DNA from: Gemmatimonadota bacterium
Lineage (GTDB): Bacteria; Gemmatimonadota; Gemmatimonadetes; Gemmatimonadales; Gemmatimonadaceae
Assembly (NCBI GenBank): GCA_016182795.1
Contig: JACPFW010000006.1
Location: 30,624-94,623 of the forward strand
Direction of reading: 5' to 3'
Length of the DNA: 64,000 nucleotides
Positions 50,314-59,003 of the stretch are shown piece after piece (the stretch's first letter is position 1; every line of letters begins with the position of its first letter). Under the pieces are notes generated by a model that worked only from the letters and a program-made list of their open reading frames with translations, was not told where the DNA came from and did not search any database. A program made the position numbers and the translations under genes.

Positions 50314-51951
50314 ATGCGTCACTTCGCCATCGTCGCCGCCCTCGTGTGGCCCGCCGCCCTCGTGTCGCAGCAGCCGCGCGCCGTCATGCCGATCGCCCAG
50401 GCCATGCGCACGGTCGATCACCTCGACACGGTGACCATCGCCGGCCGCGTCACCGCCGGCACCGGGCAGTTGCAGAGCACGGTCTTCGACATTGCCATCG
50501 AGGACTCGTCGGGGGGCATCCGCATCTTCTCGCGTACGCTCGAGGCCGACGTCCACGTGGGCGACAGCGTGGTGGCGACCGGCGTCGTCAAGCGCTACCG
50601 CGGCAATCTCGAACTCATCAGCAACGAGCTCACGGTGCTGCCGGTGGCGCGGATCACGATGACGCCAACCACGATTGCGGTGGACCACGAGCTGTTGCCC
50701 ACGTACTCGGGGCGCCTCGTGCGCGTGCGCGGCCGCGTGGCCGGATTTGGCACGAGCGAGGGCGGCCAGTTCCTGCGCCTCCGCGACCTCAACCCCGACG
50801 AATCGGGGACGCTGACCATCTGGGTGCCATCCAACCACGGCGAACCCATCGACCTCTCACGCGTCCGATACGAAGACAGCGTCACCGTGGCCGGCGTCAT
50901 CGCGTCGTATCGGGACAACGATGATGATCCGCTGATCTGGCAGATTGTCCCCCGCACGCGCAGCGACATCAACGTTCCGCAGCCGACGCGCACGGGGATT
51001 CCCGTGCAGTGGCTGTACGGCGCGCTGGCGCTGTCGCTGCTGGCGGCGGCGTGGCTGTACACGGGCCGCTATCGCGCCTACAAGCAGGTGCGCGCGCTGC
51101 AGGAGACGGAGGCGCGGTATCATCAGCTGCTCGCCCTCTCGCCCGATGCCGTTCTCGTGCACGCCGGCGGTGAGATTCGTTTTGCCAACATCGCCGCCGC
51201 GCGCCTGCTCGGCGTCGAGAATGAGCAGGCGCTGCGCGGGCGGTCCATTGGCGACTTTGTGCCGGCCGAACTGCGCGAGGCGCTGCAGGCGCCCGGCTCG
51301 CAGGGCGACGGCGAGCAGACGCCGCGGCTCCGCGGCCAACTGCGCAGCCAGACGGGGCGCACGGTGGACGTCGAGCTGACGGTGGGTCCGTGCCTCTACC
51401 TCGATCAGCCGGCGGTGGTGCTGCTCGCCCGCGACATCACGCGGCAGCTGCGCTACGAACGCGACCTGCAGGCCCTCGCCCTCGTCGACGAGCTCACGGG
51501 GCTCGCCAACCGCCGCGGCTTCGCCTTTTTCGCGGAAGCCGAAGTGGCGCGCGCCCGGCGCGAGAACCACACCTCGGTGGTGGTCTTTGCCGACATTGAC
51601 GGACTGAAGCAGATCAACGACGCGCACGGGCACGCCGCCGGCGACATCGCCATTCGGCTGGTCGCGCAGGCGTTCAAGGGCATCTTGCGCGAATCGGACA
51701 TTGTGGCCCGCTGGGGGGGCGACGAGTTCGTCGCGCTGATCGGTGAAGGCGGTGAGGCGGTGGCCAACCAGCTCGGCGCTCGACTGGCCGGCGCCATCGC
51801 CGCGCTGCGCCCCGCGGGCATCAGCTTTCCGGTGCGCGCTAGCGTCGGCGTCAGTTCGCTCGATCCCACCCTCCCGCTCGCCGAGGCGATGGAACGGGCC
51901 GACGCGGCGCTGTACGTGAGAAAAGGCGCCAGCGGCGACCGACGGTCATAG
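50314..51951 (+). CDS. PAS-GGDEF diguanylate cyclase with periplasmic OB-fold-like sensor
   Basis: The 545-residue protein has a signal/anchor (MRHFAIVAALVWPAALVSQQ), a periplasmic domain of about 200 residues, and a transmembrane helix (VQWLYGALALSLLAAAWLYTG, near 230). A PAS domain (ARYHQLLALSPDAVLVHAGGEIRF) and a GGDEF domain with the intact active site RWGGDEFVALIGEGG follow. The periplasmic part resembles nucleic-acid/OB-fold repeats (VTIAGRVTAGTGQLQSTVFDIAIEDSSGGIRIFSR and VRVRGRVAGFGTSEGGQFLRLRDL). Production of c-di-GMP is inferred from the GGDEF residues. The sensed signal is unknown. Confidence 0.88.
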   Translation: MRHFAIVAALVWPAALVSQQPRAVMPIAQAMRTVDHLDTVTIAGRVTAGTGQLQSTVFDIAIEDSSGGIRIFSRTLEADVHVGDSVVATGVVKRYRGNLELISNELTVLPVARITMTPTTIAVDHELLPTYSGRLVRVRGRVAGFGTSEGGQFLRLRDLNPDESGTLTIWVPSNHGEPIDLSRVRYEDSVTVAGVIASYRDNDDDPLIWQIVPRTRSDINVPQPTRTGIPVQWLYGALALSLLAAAWLYTGRYRAYKQVRALQETEARYHQLLALSPDAVLVHAGGEIRFANIAAARLLGVENEQALRGRSIGDFVPAELREALQAPGSQGDGEQTPRLRGQLRSQTGRTVDVELTVGPCLYLDQPAVVLLARDITRQLRYERDLQALALVDELTGLANRRGFAFFAEAEVARARRENHTSVVVFADIDGLKQINDAHGHAAGDIAIRLVAQAFKGILRESDIVARWGGDEFVALIGEGGEAVANQLGARLAGAIAALRPAGISFPVRASVGVSSLDPTLPLAEAMERADAALYVRKGASGDRRS

Positions 51952-51993
51952 CGTCGCCGCGCGCCTCGGCCCACTGCCCGGTGGACACAAAGT

Positions 51994-52029
51994 CGAGGGG
52001 CCGGTCACCAGATGGTGACCGGCCCCTCG
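51994..52029 (+). terminator. strong hairpin terminator after the GGDEF gene
   Basis: A perfect 16-bp stem (51994-52009 with 52014-52029) has a 4-nt loop AGAT; the 5' arm reads CGAGGGGCCGGTCACC. It begins 43 nt after the stop codon and is followed by CGCATCGGTCTGTTCG. Confidence 0.8.
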
Positions 52030-52156
52030 CGCATCGGTCTGTTCGCTTCCGTCCCGCTGTCCATTGCCGACGTCGAGTGCAGCCCGACGCTGGGGCCCGG
52101 AATGCGCGGTCCACGGTCGCGGATTGTCAGTGACTCAAAATATCACACCTAGTTCC

Positions 52157-52195
52157 GTCAGGCAATACCCCGTTTGGTATGGTGAAATGCCTGAC
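52157..52195. promoter_or_regulatory. nested palindrome upstream of the fucosidase gene
   Basis: GTCAGGCA (52157-52164) and TGCCTGAC (52188-52195) enclose an inner ATACC/GGTAT stem (52165-52169 with 52176-52180). It is 96 nt before the gene start in an AT-richer stretch. It could be an operator or an RNA hairpin. Confidence 0.4.
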
Positions 52196-52290
52196 AAGAA
52201 ACACTGCGAATCCCTCACCCAGCCGCATCGTGAGCGACGGGCAACACGCCACTCGCGAGGCGAACGCGTGCGGCGTACACTTGTCGCACC

Positions 52291-53673
52291 ATGCTGAATC
52301 GACGCGATTTTGTTCGCCGCGGCGCGCAGGCCGCGCTGGTCTCGCTGGCCGCGCCCTCCGTGGCGCGCGCCTTCCCCGCCCCGCTCGCCGCGCCGTGGGG
52401 CGCGCCCGACCGCATGGCGTGGTGGCGTGAGGCGCGGTTCGGAATGTTCGTGCATTTTGGCCTGTACTCGGTGCTCGCCGGTGAATGGAACGGGCGCACC
52501 GACTACGGCGAGTGGATTCGCAACAATGCGCGCATCGCGCTCGAGCAGTACAACACGATGCTGTCGCGCTTCAATCCGACCGCGTTCGACGCCGACCGCA
52601 TGGCCGCGCTCGCCGCCGCCGCGGGGATGAAGTACCTCGTGATCACCACCAAGCACCACGACGGCTTCGCGCTGTGGCCCTCCAAGCAGGGCGACTTCAA
52701 CGTCGCGCGCACGCCGTACCGCCGCGACCTGATGCGCCTTGTCGCCGACGCCTGCCGCCGCCACGGCGTGGTGCCGTGCTGGTACCACTCGATCATGGAC
52801 TGGCATCACCCCGACTACCTGCCGCGGCGCGACTGGGAGAAGGGCGCCCGCACCGCCGACGGCGCGTCGTTTGACCGCTACGTGCAGTTCCTCCACGCGC
52901 AGGTTGAAGAGTTGCTCACGTGGTACGGCGACATCGGCGTGATGTGGTTTGACGGCGAATGGGAGGGCGAGACGTGGACGTACGCGCGCGGTGAGGCGCT
53001 GGCCGCGCACGTGCAGCGGCTGAGCCCGCGCACGCTGATCAACAGCCGCGTCGTTGGGCAGGAAGCGAACGGCCTCGAAGCCAAGCTCTCGCGCCCCAAG
53101 CTCGGCGACTTCGGCACGCCCGAGCAGAAAGTGCCCGACCGCGGGTTGCCCGGCGTGGACTGGGAGTCGTGCATCACGATGAACAATAACTGGGGTTACA
53201 ATCGCGCGGACGATCACTGGAAGTCGGTCCCCGCGCTGGTCGGCCTGCTCACCGAAACGGCGTCGAAGGGGGGCAACCTGCTCCTCAACGTCGGACCGCA
53301 GGGCGACGGCGCCATCCCCGAAGCCAGCGTGGAGCGGCTGCACGGGCTGGCGCGCTGGATGAAGTCGCACGGCGATGCCATTCACGGCACGGAGGCGTCG
53401 CCGTTCGATGGGCTCCCGTTCCGCGTGACGCGCACCGCGCGGCGGATCAACTGCTTCCTCCCCGAGTGGCCAACGTCACGCGAGCTGCTGCTGCCGGGAT
53501 TGCGCACCGCGCCTCAGCGCGCGCGCATGCTCGGCGAGGTCACGCGTGAGTCGCTCCCGACGCGGAGCGTGGATCAGGGAATGGTGATCACGCTGCCCGA
53601 TCGCGCCAGCGACGCAGTCTGCTCGGTACTGGCGCTCGAGTTCAGACAGCCGCCCGTGATTACGGGCGCGTAG
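52291..53673 (+). CDS. alpha-L-fucosidase (GH29), Tat-exported
   Basis: The 460-residue glycosidase starts with a twin-arginine signal (MLNRRDFVRRGAQAALVSLAAPSVARAF). The GH29 motifs are WWREARFGMFVHFGLYSVLAGEW, YLVITTKHHDGFALWPSK, WYHSIMDWHHPDY and VMWFDGEWE, whose Asp is the likely nucleophile. SWGYN-type sequence (TMNNNWGYNRAD) and GNLLLNVGPQGDGAIP complete the barrel. It removes terminal fucose from glycans, probably in the periplasm. Its stop overlaps the end of the convergent TspO-like gene by 14 nt. Confidence 0.9.
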   Translation: MLNRRDFVRRGAQAALVSLAAPSVARAFPAPLAAPWGAPDRMAWWREARFGMFVHFGLYSVLAGEWNGRTDYGEWIRNNARIALEQYNTMLSRFNPTAFDADRMAALAAAAGMKYLVITTKHHDGFALWPSKQGDFNVARTPYRRDLMRLVADACRRHGVVPCWYHSIMDWHHPDYLPRRDWEKGARTADGASFDRYVQFLHAQVEELLTWYGDIGVMWFDGEWEGETWTYARGEALAAHVQRLSPRTLINSRVVGQEANGLEAKLSRPKLGDFGTPEQKVPDRGLPGVDWESCITMNNNWGYNRADDHWKSVPALVGLLTETASKGGNLLLNVGPQGDGAIPEASVERLHGLARWMKSHGDAIHGTEASPFDGLPFRVTRTARRINCFLPEWPTSRELLLPGLRTAPQRARMLGEVTRESLPTRSVDQGMVITLPDRASDAVCSVLALEFRQPPVITGA

Positions 53674-54460
53674 CGGGCGCTGATCGCAGTCGCAGCACCA
53701 CCGCGGCCACCGCGAGCAGCAGCGACGCGCCGGCCGCTGTCCACGCGGCCTGTATCACGAGGTCGGCGTCAGGCAGCGCAAAACGGCCGCTCTGTCGGTC
53801 GGCGATGCCGACGAACGCCCACACGAGCACGAGCGGGAAGATCACGTCGCGGCGCCGCCACACCATGACCGCGCCAAGCGCCGTCGCCACGCCGAGCATG
53901 ATCGCCGTCCACACCTGCGGCGCGATGCCCCAGGCGTCCCAGCCGTTGAGCCACAGCACGTCGGCGGCATTGGCGATCGTCGCCACCGAGATCCATCCGA
54001 GGTACAGACCAAATGGGGCATCCACGCACCACCGCTCGATCACACCACTCGGCGTGCGCCCGACCGCGAGCCGTCGGTAACTGATGATCAGCGTCGTCAG
54101 CAGCGCGAGCATTACGACCAGGCTCAGCGTGAACTGGTTGTAGTGCCAGCAGACGAGCCAAAGCGAGTTGAAGGCGCCGCTCGCCGCGAACCAGTAGCCG
54201 AGCGCGGCAAAGCGCGACTTGCCACGATTGACCGGGAGCAGCTGGTACACGCAGAAGAGGAGCCAGGCGAGGTAGATGATTCCCCAGATGGCGAAGACAT
54301 ACCCGGCCGGCACGAAGTAGACCCTGAACCGATCGGAGATCTGCCCGGTATTCTGCCCGTTGAACGGGATGATGTTGGCGAGGGCGTTGACGGTGATGGT
54401 GCCGATCACCGAGGCAAGATTCACCCACGCGCGGCGGGTGGCGGAGGCATCAGCAGACAT
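53660..54460 (-). CDS. TspO/MBR-like tryptophan-rich membrane protein
   Basis: The 266-residue membrane protein has about seven hydrophobic segments. It resembles the TspO-related tryptophan-rich sensory proteins: GYVFAIWGIIYLAWLLFCVYQ, AFNSLWLVCWHYNQF, DAPFGLYLGWISVATIANAADVLW. It is longer than the five-helix TspO proper. The ATG at 54460 begins MSADASATRRAW. It is divergent from the cytochrome c gene. The ligand is unknown. Confidence 0.75.
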   Translation of the reverse strand: MSADASATRRAWVNLASVIGTITVNALANIIPFNGQNTGQISDRFRVYFVPAGYVFAIWGIIYLAWLLFCVYQLLPVNRGKSRFAALGYWFAASGAFNSLWLVCWHYNQFTLSLVVMLALLTTLIISYRRLAVGRTPSGVIERWCVDAPFGLYLGWISVATIANAADVLWLNGWDAWGIAPQVWTAIMLGVATALGAVMVWRRRDVIFPLVLVWAFVGIADRQSGRFALPDADLVIQAAWTAAGASLLLAVAAVVLRLRSAPATRP

Positions 54461-54611
54461 GGACAGACTCGCGATGGGGACGCGGAACAAACCCGTGCCG
54501 ACGGAAGAAAGTTGCCGCTCTCTCGCGCGCCGCGCGAGACGCGCATAGACTATGCCGATATCGCGGGGCACGCGCTGACGTGCCCCCGCCGTCCCCCTTC
54601 TCGAGGCCCCC

Positions 54612-55007
54612 ATGCTTCGCCGCTCCGCACTCGTCGTCGCGCTCGCCGCCCTCACGCTCGGTGGCTCCGCCTGCCACTTCGGCCGTACGTCCCGTCCGGC
54701 GCAGGTCACCCCGGTAAGCGTCGCCCTCGGCGACTCGCTGTTCAACACCGGCGCGTGCCAGCGCTGCCACGGCAAGGGGGGCGTGGGCGCGCAGAATGCC
54801 CCGGCGCTCGACGGCAAGAAGTGGCTGCAGCTGAAGACGGGCAGCTATGAGGAGATCGTAAAGATCATCACTGACGGCGTGCCGGCCACGGCCATCAAGG
54901 ACAAGGCGCACCGGTTCGCCATGCGGGGCCGCGGCGGTCCCATGAACCTCACCGACGCGCAGGTGCAGGCGGTGGCCGCGTACGTCTGGACGCTGTCGCA
55001 CAAATAG
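54612..55007 (+). CDS. c-type cytochrome lipoprotein
   Basis: The 131-residue protein has a lipoprotein signal (MLRRSALVVALAALTLGGSAC, Cys21) and a single haem-c motif CQRCH at residues 49-53. The C-terminal MNLTDAQVQAVAAYVWTLSHK helix is typical of class I cytochromes c, and FAMRGRGGPM offers the distal Met. It is likely a membrane-anchored periplasmic electron carrier; no oxidase is nearby. Confidence 0.88.
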   Translation: MLRRSALVVALAALTLGGSACHFGRTSRPAQVTPVSVALGDSLFNTGACQRCHGKGGVGAQNAPALDGKKWLQLKTGSYEEIVKIITDGVPATAIKDKAHRFAMRGRGGPMNLTDAQVQAVAAYVWTLSHK

Positions 55008-55059
55008 GCGACGCCCTCAACCGAGACGTTCGCGGCGGCTCGGTCGTCAGTTCCGTGAG

Positions 55060-55530
55060 ATGATCGAGCGCCTGCGACAGTTTATCCGCCAACGAAGGTC
55101 GGTGGAGCTCTTGGCCGTCCCTGCCGAGTCGCCCCACGACGAAATCCAGCTCGCGGCCACCGCGTTGCTGTTGGACTTGGCGTACGCCGACGGTGAGTTC
55201 ACGCCGCCGGAGCGCGCGCACATCGAGTCGGCGCTGGGACGGCATTTCAACCTCGACGTGCCGAGCGTGCACGCCCTGCTGACCCTCGCGGAAGAAGAGC
55301 GTCGACGCGCGGTGGATCACTTCCAGTTCACGCGGATGATCACCGAGCACCTGGAGGTCGGCCAGCGCGTGGTGCTCGCTGAGGTGATGTACGGCGTCAT
55401 CCTCTCCGACGGCAGCGTGCAGGACAACGAGTCGATGCTCCTGCGCAAGCTCGCCAACCTGCTCGACATTGCCCCCGGCTATCTCACGGAAGCCGGCAAG
55501 CGCGCCAGCCTCGCCCGACCCGCGCTCTAG
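55060..55530 (+). CDS. TerB-like protein
   Basis: The 156-residue all-helical protein has the TerB-family pattern: LAATALLLDLAYADGEFTPPERAHIESAL (metal-binding-like DGEF) and VMYGVILSDGSVQDNESMLLRKLANLLDI with a second acidic DG motif. TerB family members occur in tellurite-resistance and membrane-stress contexts, but no ter genes are near. The ATG at 55060 has no strong ribosome site. Convergent with hyuB, 15 nt apart. Confidence 0.82.
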   Translation: MIERLRQFIRQRRSVELLAVPAESPHDEIQLAATALLLDLAYADGEFTPPERAHIESALGRHFNLDVPSVHALLTLAEEERRRAVDHFQFTRMITEHLEVGQRVVLAEVMYGVILSDGSVQDNESMLLRKLANLLDIAPGYLTEAGKRASLARPAL

Positions 55531-55545
55531 GCGGCCGCGGCTGCC

Positions 55546-57072
55546 TCAGTTCCCGTAAGCGCCGCCGCCCGGCGTCTCGATGGTCAGTACGTCGCCGGGC
55601 TGCAGCTCGCGCCGGCATTTGGCGGGGAGCGGCGCCCCATTCAGCAGATTGCGCCCCGGCGTGCCGTCGCCGCCTCCGTGCGAGCCCTTCGGCGCGCGCA
55701 CGCGGCGCTCGGTAAGCAGCGTCACGGTGCACCGTTCGAGCACGCGGTAGCGGCGAACCACGCCGTCACCGCCGGCGTGGCGGCCGCGCCCGCCAGAGCC
55801 CCGCCGCACGGCGTACTCATCCACGCGGATTGGATACGCCTGCTCGAGCGCCTCGATGGGCGTGTTGCGCGTGTTGCTCATCCCCACGTGCACGGCACTC
55901 GGCCCAGCCCCGCGATGACTCGCGCCCTGCCCGCCACCAAGCGTTTCGTAGAACGTCCAGCCCGCGCCGCCGAATGTGACGTTGTTCATCGTGCCCTGCC
56001 CCTGCGCCGGGGCGTCGACGCCGGCATTGGCCAGCGCGGCGAAGAGCAAGTCGGTAATGCGCTGCGACGTTTCCACATTGCCGGCGGCCACCGCGCTCGG
56101 CCAGCGCGCGGCCACCAGGCAGTCGTCGGGGGTGAGAATCGTGATCGGACGCGCGATGCCGTCGTTGGTTGGCACGTCGTCGTCGAGGATGGACCGCAGC
56201 ACGAACAGCGCCGCCGCGCGCGTAACCGCCACTGGACAGTTGATGTTGCCGCGGACCCGCGGGCTCGTGCCGGCAAAGTCGAGCGTCAGCCGTCCGTCGT
56301 GCGTCCGCAGCTTCACCCGCACCGGCACCAGATCGTCGCTGACGCCGTCGCCCTCGAGGAAGTCCTCGGCCTCCGATTCGCGATCGCCAAGCTCGCGCAG
56401 CCGGGCGACCGCCCGACGCTCAGAATAATCGAGCAGGGCCGACGCGCCGGCATCGACCAGCGCGGCGCCGTCGCGCGCGCGCAACGCCCGCCAGCCCGCC
56501 GCGCCCGCGTGGCAGGCCGACATCTGCGCCGCGAGATCGCCGCGGCGTTCGCCCGGCGTGCGCACGTTGGCGAGCAGCAACGCGAGGAGCGACTCGTCGA
56601 CCACGCCGCCCGGCGCCAGGCAGATGGGCGGCAGCACAATGCCCTCCTGCACCAGCTCGGTGGCGCCAAAGGGCATTGACCCGGGGCTCATGCCACCGAC
56701 ATCGGCGTGATGCGCGCGCACGGCCGCATAGCCAATGGTGACGCCGGCATCGGCAATGGCCGCGACCATCGTGAGGTCGGGAAGATGAGAGCCGCCGTGG
56801 TTGGGATCGTTCAGCAGCCAGACGTCGCCCGGCGCGGGCCCGCGCTCGCGAACGGCGCGCACCGCCTCGGGCATCGCCCCCAGATGCACTGGGATATGAG
56901 CCGCCTGCGCGATCATCCGGCCGTCGGCGTCGAACAGCGCGCACGACGCATCGCGCCGTTCGCGAATGTTGGGCGACAGCGACCCGCGCGTCAGCACGGC
57001 GCCCATCTCTTCGGCGATCATCGCGACGCTCGACGCGAAGACGCGAATGGCCAGCGGATCAAAGCCGGTCAT
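55546..57072 (-). CDS. hyuB: hydantoinase B / oxoprolinase-type subunit
   Basis: The 508-residue protein belongs to the HyuB/acetone-carboxylase-alpha/oxoprolinase C-terminal family: IRERRDASCALFDADGRMIAQAAHIPVHLGAMPEAV, LLNDPNHGGSHLPDLTMV, RAHHADVGGMSPGSMP (metal-binding HHADVGG). Starts with ATGA overlapping the hyuA stop. With HyuA it forms an ATP-dependent amidohydrolase/carboxylase; the substrate (5-oxoproline, N-methylhydantoin or related) cannot be told from sequence. Last gene of its operon, ending 15 nt from terB. Confidence 0.9.
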   Translation of the reverse strand: MTGFDPLAIRVFASSVAMIAEEMGAVLTRGSLSPNIRERRDASCALFDADGRMIAQAAHIPVHLGAMPEAVRAVRERGPAPGDVWLLNDPNHGGSHLPDLTMVAAIADAGVTIGYAAVRAHHADVGGMSPGSMPFGATELVQEGIVLPPICLAPGGVVDESLLALLLANVRTPGERRGDLAAQMSACHAGAAGWRALRARDGAALVDAGASALLDYSERRAVARLRELGDRESEAEDFLEGDGVSDDLVPVRVKLRTHDGRLTLDFAGTSPRVRGNINCPVAVTRAAALFVLRSILDDDVPTNDGIARPITILTPDDCLVAARWPSAVAAGNVETSQRITDLLFAALANAGVDAPAQGQGTMNNVTFGGAGWTFYETLGGGQGASHRGAGPSAVHVGMSNTRNTPIEALEQAYPIRVDEYAVRRGSGGRGRHAGGDGVVRRYRVLERCTVTLLTERRVRAPKGSHGGGDGTPGRNLLNGAPLPAKCRRELQPGDVLTIETPGGGAYGN

Positions 57073-59003
57073 TGTCCGTCCTCCCCCGCGCCGCGCTCGA
57101 GGAGCCAGCCGCCAGTGGCCAGCGCCCGCGCCGTCCACCCTGACGCCACGAACAGCGTGGCATCGGGGAGCGTGATCACGGCGTCGCCCGCCACAACCGC
57201 CGAGCACGGAGAGCCATCGTCCACGCGTGCCCGGTCGTCCCACGTTGGTGCGCCGTGGCGCGAGAAGGTCACCGGTTCCGCATGCGAGCTGGCGATGTGA
57301 CGCATCGCCACCACCTCCGCCGGGCGATCCAGCACAAAGCCGTAGCGCGCGCGGTGCCGCTCGGCGAACCGCGCGGCAATCACGGCGCCGTCGTCGCCCG
57401 GCGCGCAGGCGATGTCGAGTTCGTAGCCCTGGCCCACATAGCGGGTGCGCGCCGTCCATGCGCGCACGGCGCCCTCAACACGCGCGGCAAGCCCGGTGGC
57501 GAGCGCCGCCACGCGCGCCGTGTCGAGGCGGTCGGCGCGTTCCATCACGCTCGTCGCCGCCTCGCGCCGCTCCGGCGCCATGGCAAGCCCAAGTGCGCTG
57601 AGCACCCCGGCGTGCGGCGGCACGAGTACGCGCCGCGTGCCGATGAGGTCGGCCAGCGCGCACGCGTGCAGCGGGCCGCCGCCACCGAACGCCATCAGCA
57701 CGCAGCTCCGCGGGTCGACGCCGCGGTCGACGCTTACGCGCCGCAGGGCGCGCGCCATCTCGGCGTCGGCAATGTTGAGCATCGCCTGCGCCGTACGCTC
57801 GGCCGTCACATCGAGTCGCTCGGCTAGCGTGGCCACCGCGCGGCGCGACGCGTCGGCATCGAGCGAGACGCCGCCGCTCATCGGATGCGGCGCAATGCGG
57901 CTGAGCACGAGGTTGGCGTCGGTGACGGTGGGCAGCGTCCCGCCGCGTCCAAAGGCGGCCGGCCCCGGCGCGGCGCCTGCGCTGCGCGGACCGACGCGCA
58001 GTGCGCCCCCGTCGTCGATCCATCCAATGGAGCCGCCTCCCGCCGAGACGGTATCGACGAGCACACGCGGCAGGGCGATGGGCACACCAGCGACATCGCC
58101 GCCCGACTCGACGAGCGGTTCGCCGTCGAGGATCAGTCCGGCGTCAGCGCTGGTGCCGCCGATGTCGATGGTGAGCGCGCGGTCAAAGCCCGCCGCGCGC
58201 AACACCGCGGCCGCTCCCACCACGCCGCCCGCCGGGCCGGAGAGCGCCAGCGACGCCGCGGCGCGCGCCGCTTCGTCGGCCGTGCGCATGCCGCCGCCGG
58301 ACGTCATCACGCTGGGCGCGGGATGGCCGCGCTCGCCGACGGTCTGTCCGAGCCGGGCCAGGTAGCGGGCCACCGCGGGCCGGGCATAGCCCTCGGCCAC
58401 CGCGGTCGCCGTGCGTTCGTACTCGCGGATCTCGGGGAGCACCTCGTGCGCGCAGACGAGTTCGGCGTTCGGGAGCGCCGCGGCGAGCGCGCGAGCGAGC
58501 CGAGTTTCGTGCGCGCCGTCGGCGTACGCGTGCAGGAGCGCCACGACGATCACCTGCGGGTCGCGGGCGGCCGCTTCGGCCACGACGCGAGTGATCTCGT
58601 CGTCGGTGAGCGCGAGCCGCACGCCGTCGGGTTCGCGGCGCTCGCGCACCGCAATCACGTCGTCGCTCGCCACGAGCGGCGTGGGATGCCCCACCGAGAG
58701 ATCGTAGAGCGACGCGCGCTCCTGACGGCGCAACTCCAGCAGGTCGGTGGCGCCCGCCGTGGCGCAGAGCACCACACGCGCGCCGCGGCGCTCGAGGAGC
58801 AGGTTGGTGACGACCGTGGTGCCGTGCGCCACACGGCGGATCTCACCCGGCGCGGCGCCGAACGCATCGAGCGCGGCGGCCACGCCGCGGCTCTGATCGT
58901 CCGGCGTGCTCAGCACCTTTCGCGTTCGCACCACGCCGTCAGCCGCAATCGCGGCGAGGTCGGTGAAGGTGCCCCCGACGTCGATGCCGACGGCGTGCGT
59001 CAC
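57069..59003 (-). CDS. hyuA: hydantoinase A / oxoprolinase-type ATPase subunit
   Basis: The 644-residue ATP-binding subunit has the actin-like phosphate loops VGIDVGGTFTDLAAI near the N-terminus and LTIDIGGTSADAGLI. RRVAHGTTVVTNLLLERRGARVVL and LMAFGGGGPLHACALADLIG are family signatures. GTG 59003 gives the correct N-terminus and overlaps the previous stop by 4 nt (GTGA). It couples to hyuB by an ATGA overlap. Function as for HyuB; substrate unknown. Confidence 0.9.
   Translation of the reverse strand: MTHAVGIDVGGTFTDLAAIAADGVVRTRKVLSTPDDQSRGVAAALDAFGAAPGEIRRVAHGTTVVTNLLLERRGARVVLCATAGATDLLELRRQERASLYDLSVGHPTPLVASDDVIAVRERREPDGVRLALTDDEITRVVAEAAARDPQVIVVALLHAYADGAHETRLARALAAALPNAELVCAHEVLPEIREYERTATAVAEGYARPAVARYLARLGQTVGERGHPAPSVMTSGGGMRTADEAARAAASLALSGPAGGVVGAAAVLRAAGFDRALTIDIGGTSADAGLILDGEPLVESGGDVAGVPIALPRVLVDTVSAGGGSIGWIDDGGALRVGPRSAGAAPGPAAFGRGGTLPTVTDANLVLSRIAPHPMSGGVSLDADASRRAVATLAERLDVTAERTAQAMLNIADAEMARALRRVSVDRGVDPRSCVLMAFGGGGPLHACALADLIGTRRVLVPPHAGVLSALGLAMAPERREAATSVMERADRLDTARVAALATGLAARVEGAVRAWTARTRYVGQGYELDIACAPGDDGAVIAARFAERHRARYGFVLDRPAEVVAMRHIASSHAEPVTFSRHGAPTWDDRARVDDGSPCSAVVAGDAVITLPDATLFVASGWTARALATGGWLLERGAGEDGQ

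Larger units (their letters stand above)
51952..52290. other. intergenic region with terminator and palindrome, no gene seen
   Basis: This 339-nt region lies between the GGDEF gene and the fucosidase gene. It contains the terminator at 51994-52029 and the palindrome at 52157-52195 and is AT-richer near 52135-52200. No supported coding frame is present. The fucosidase promoter should lie in its second half. Confidence 0.5.
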
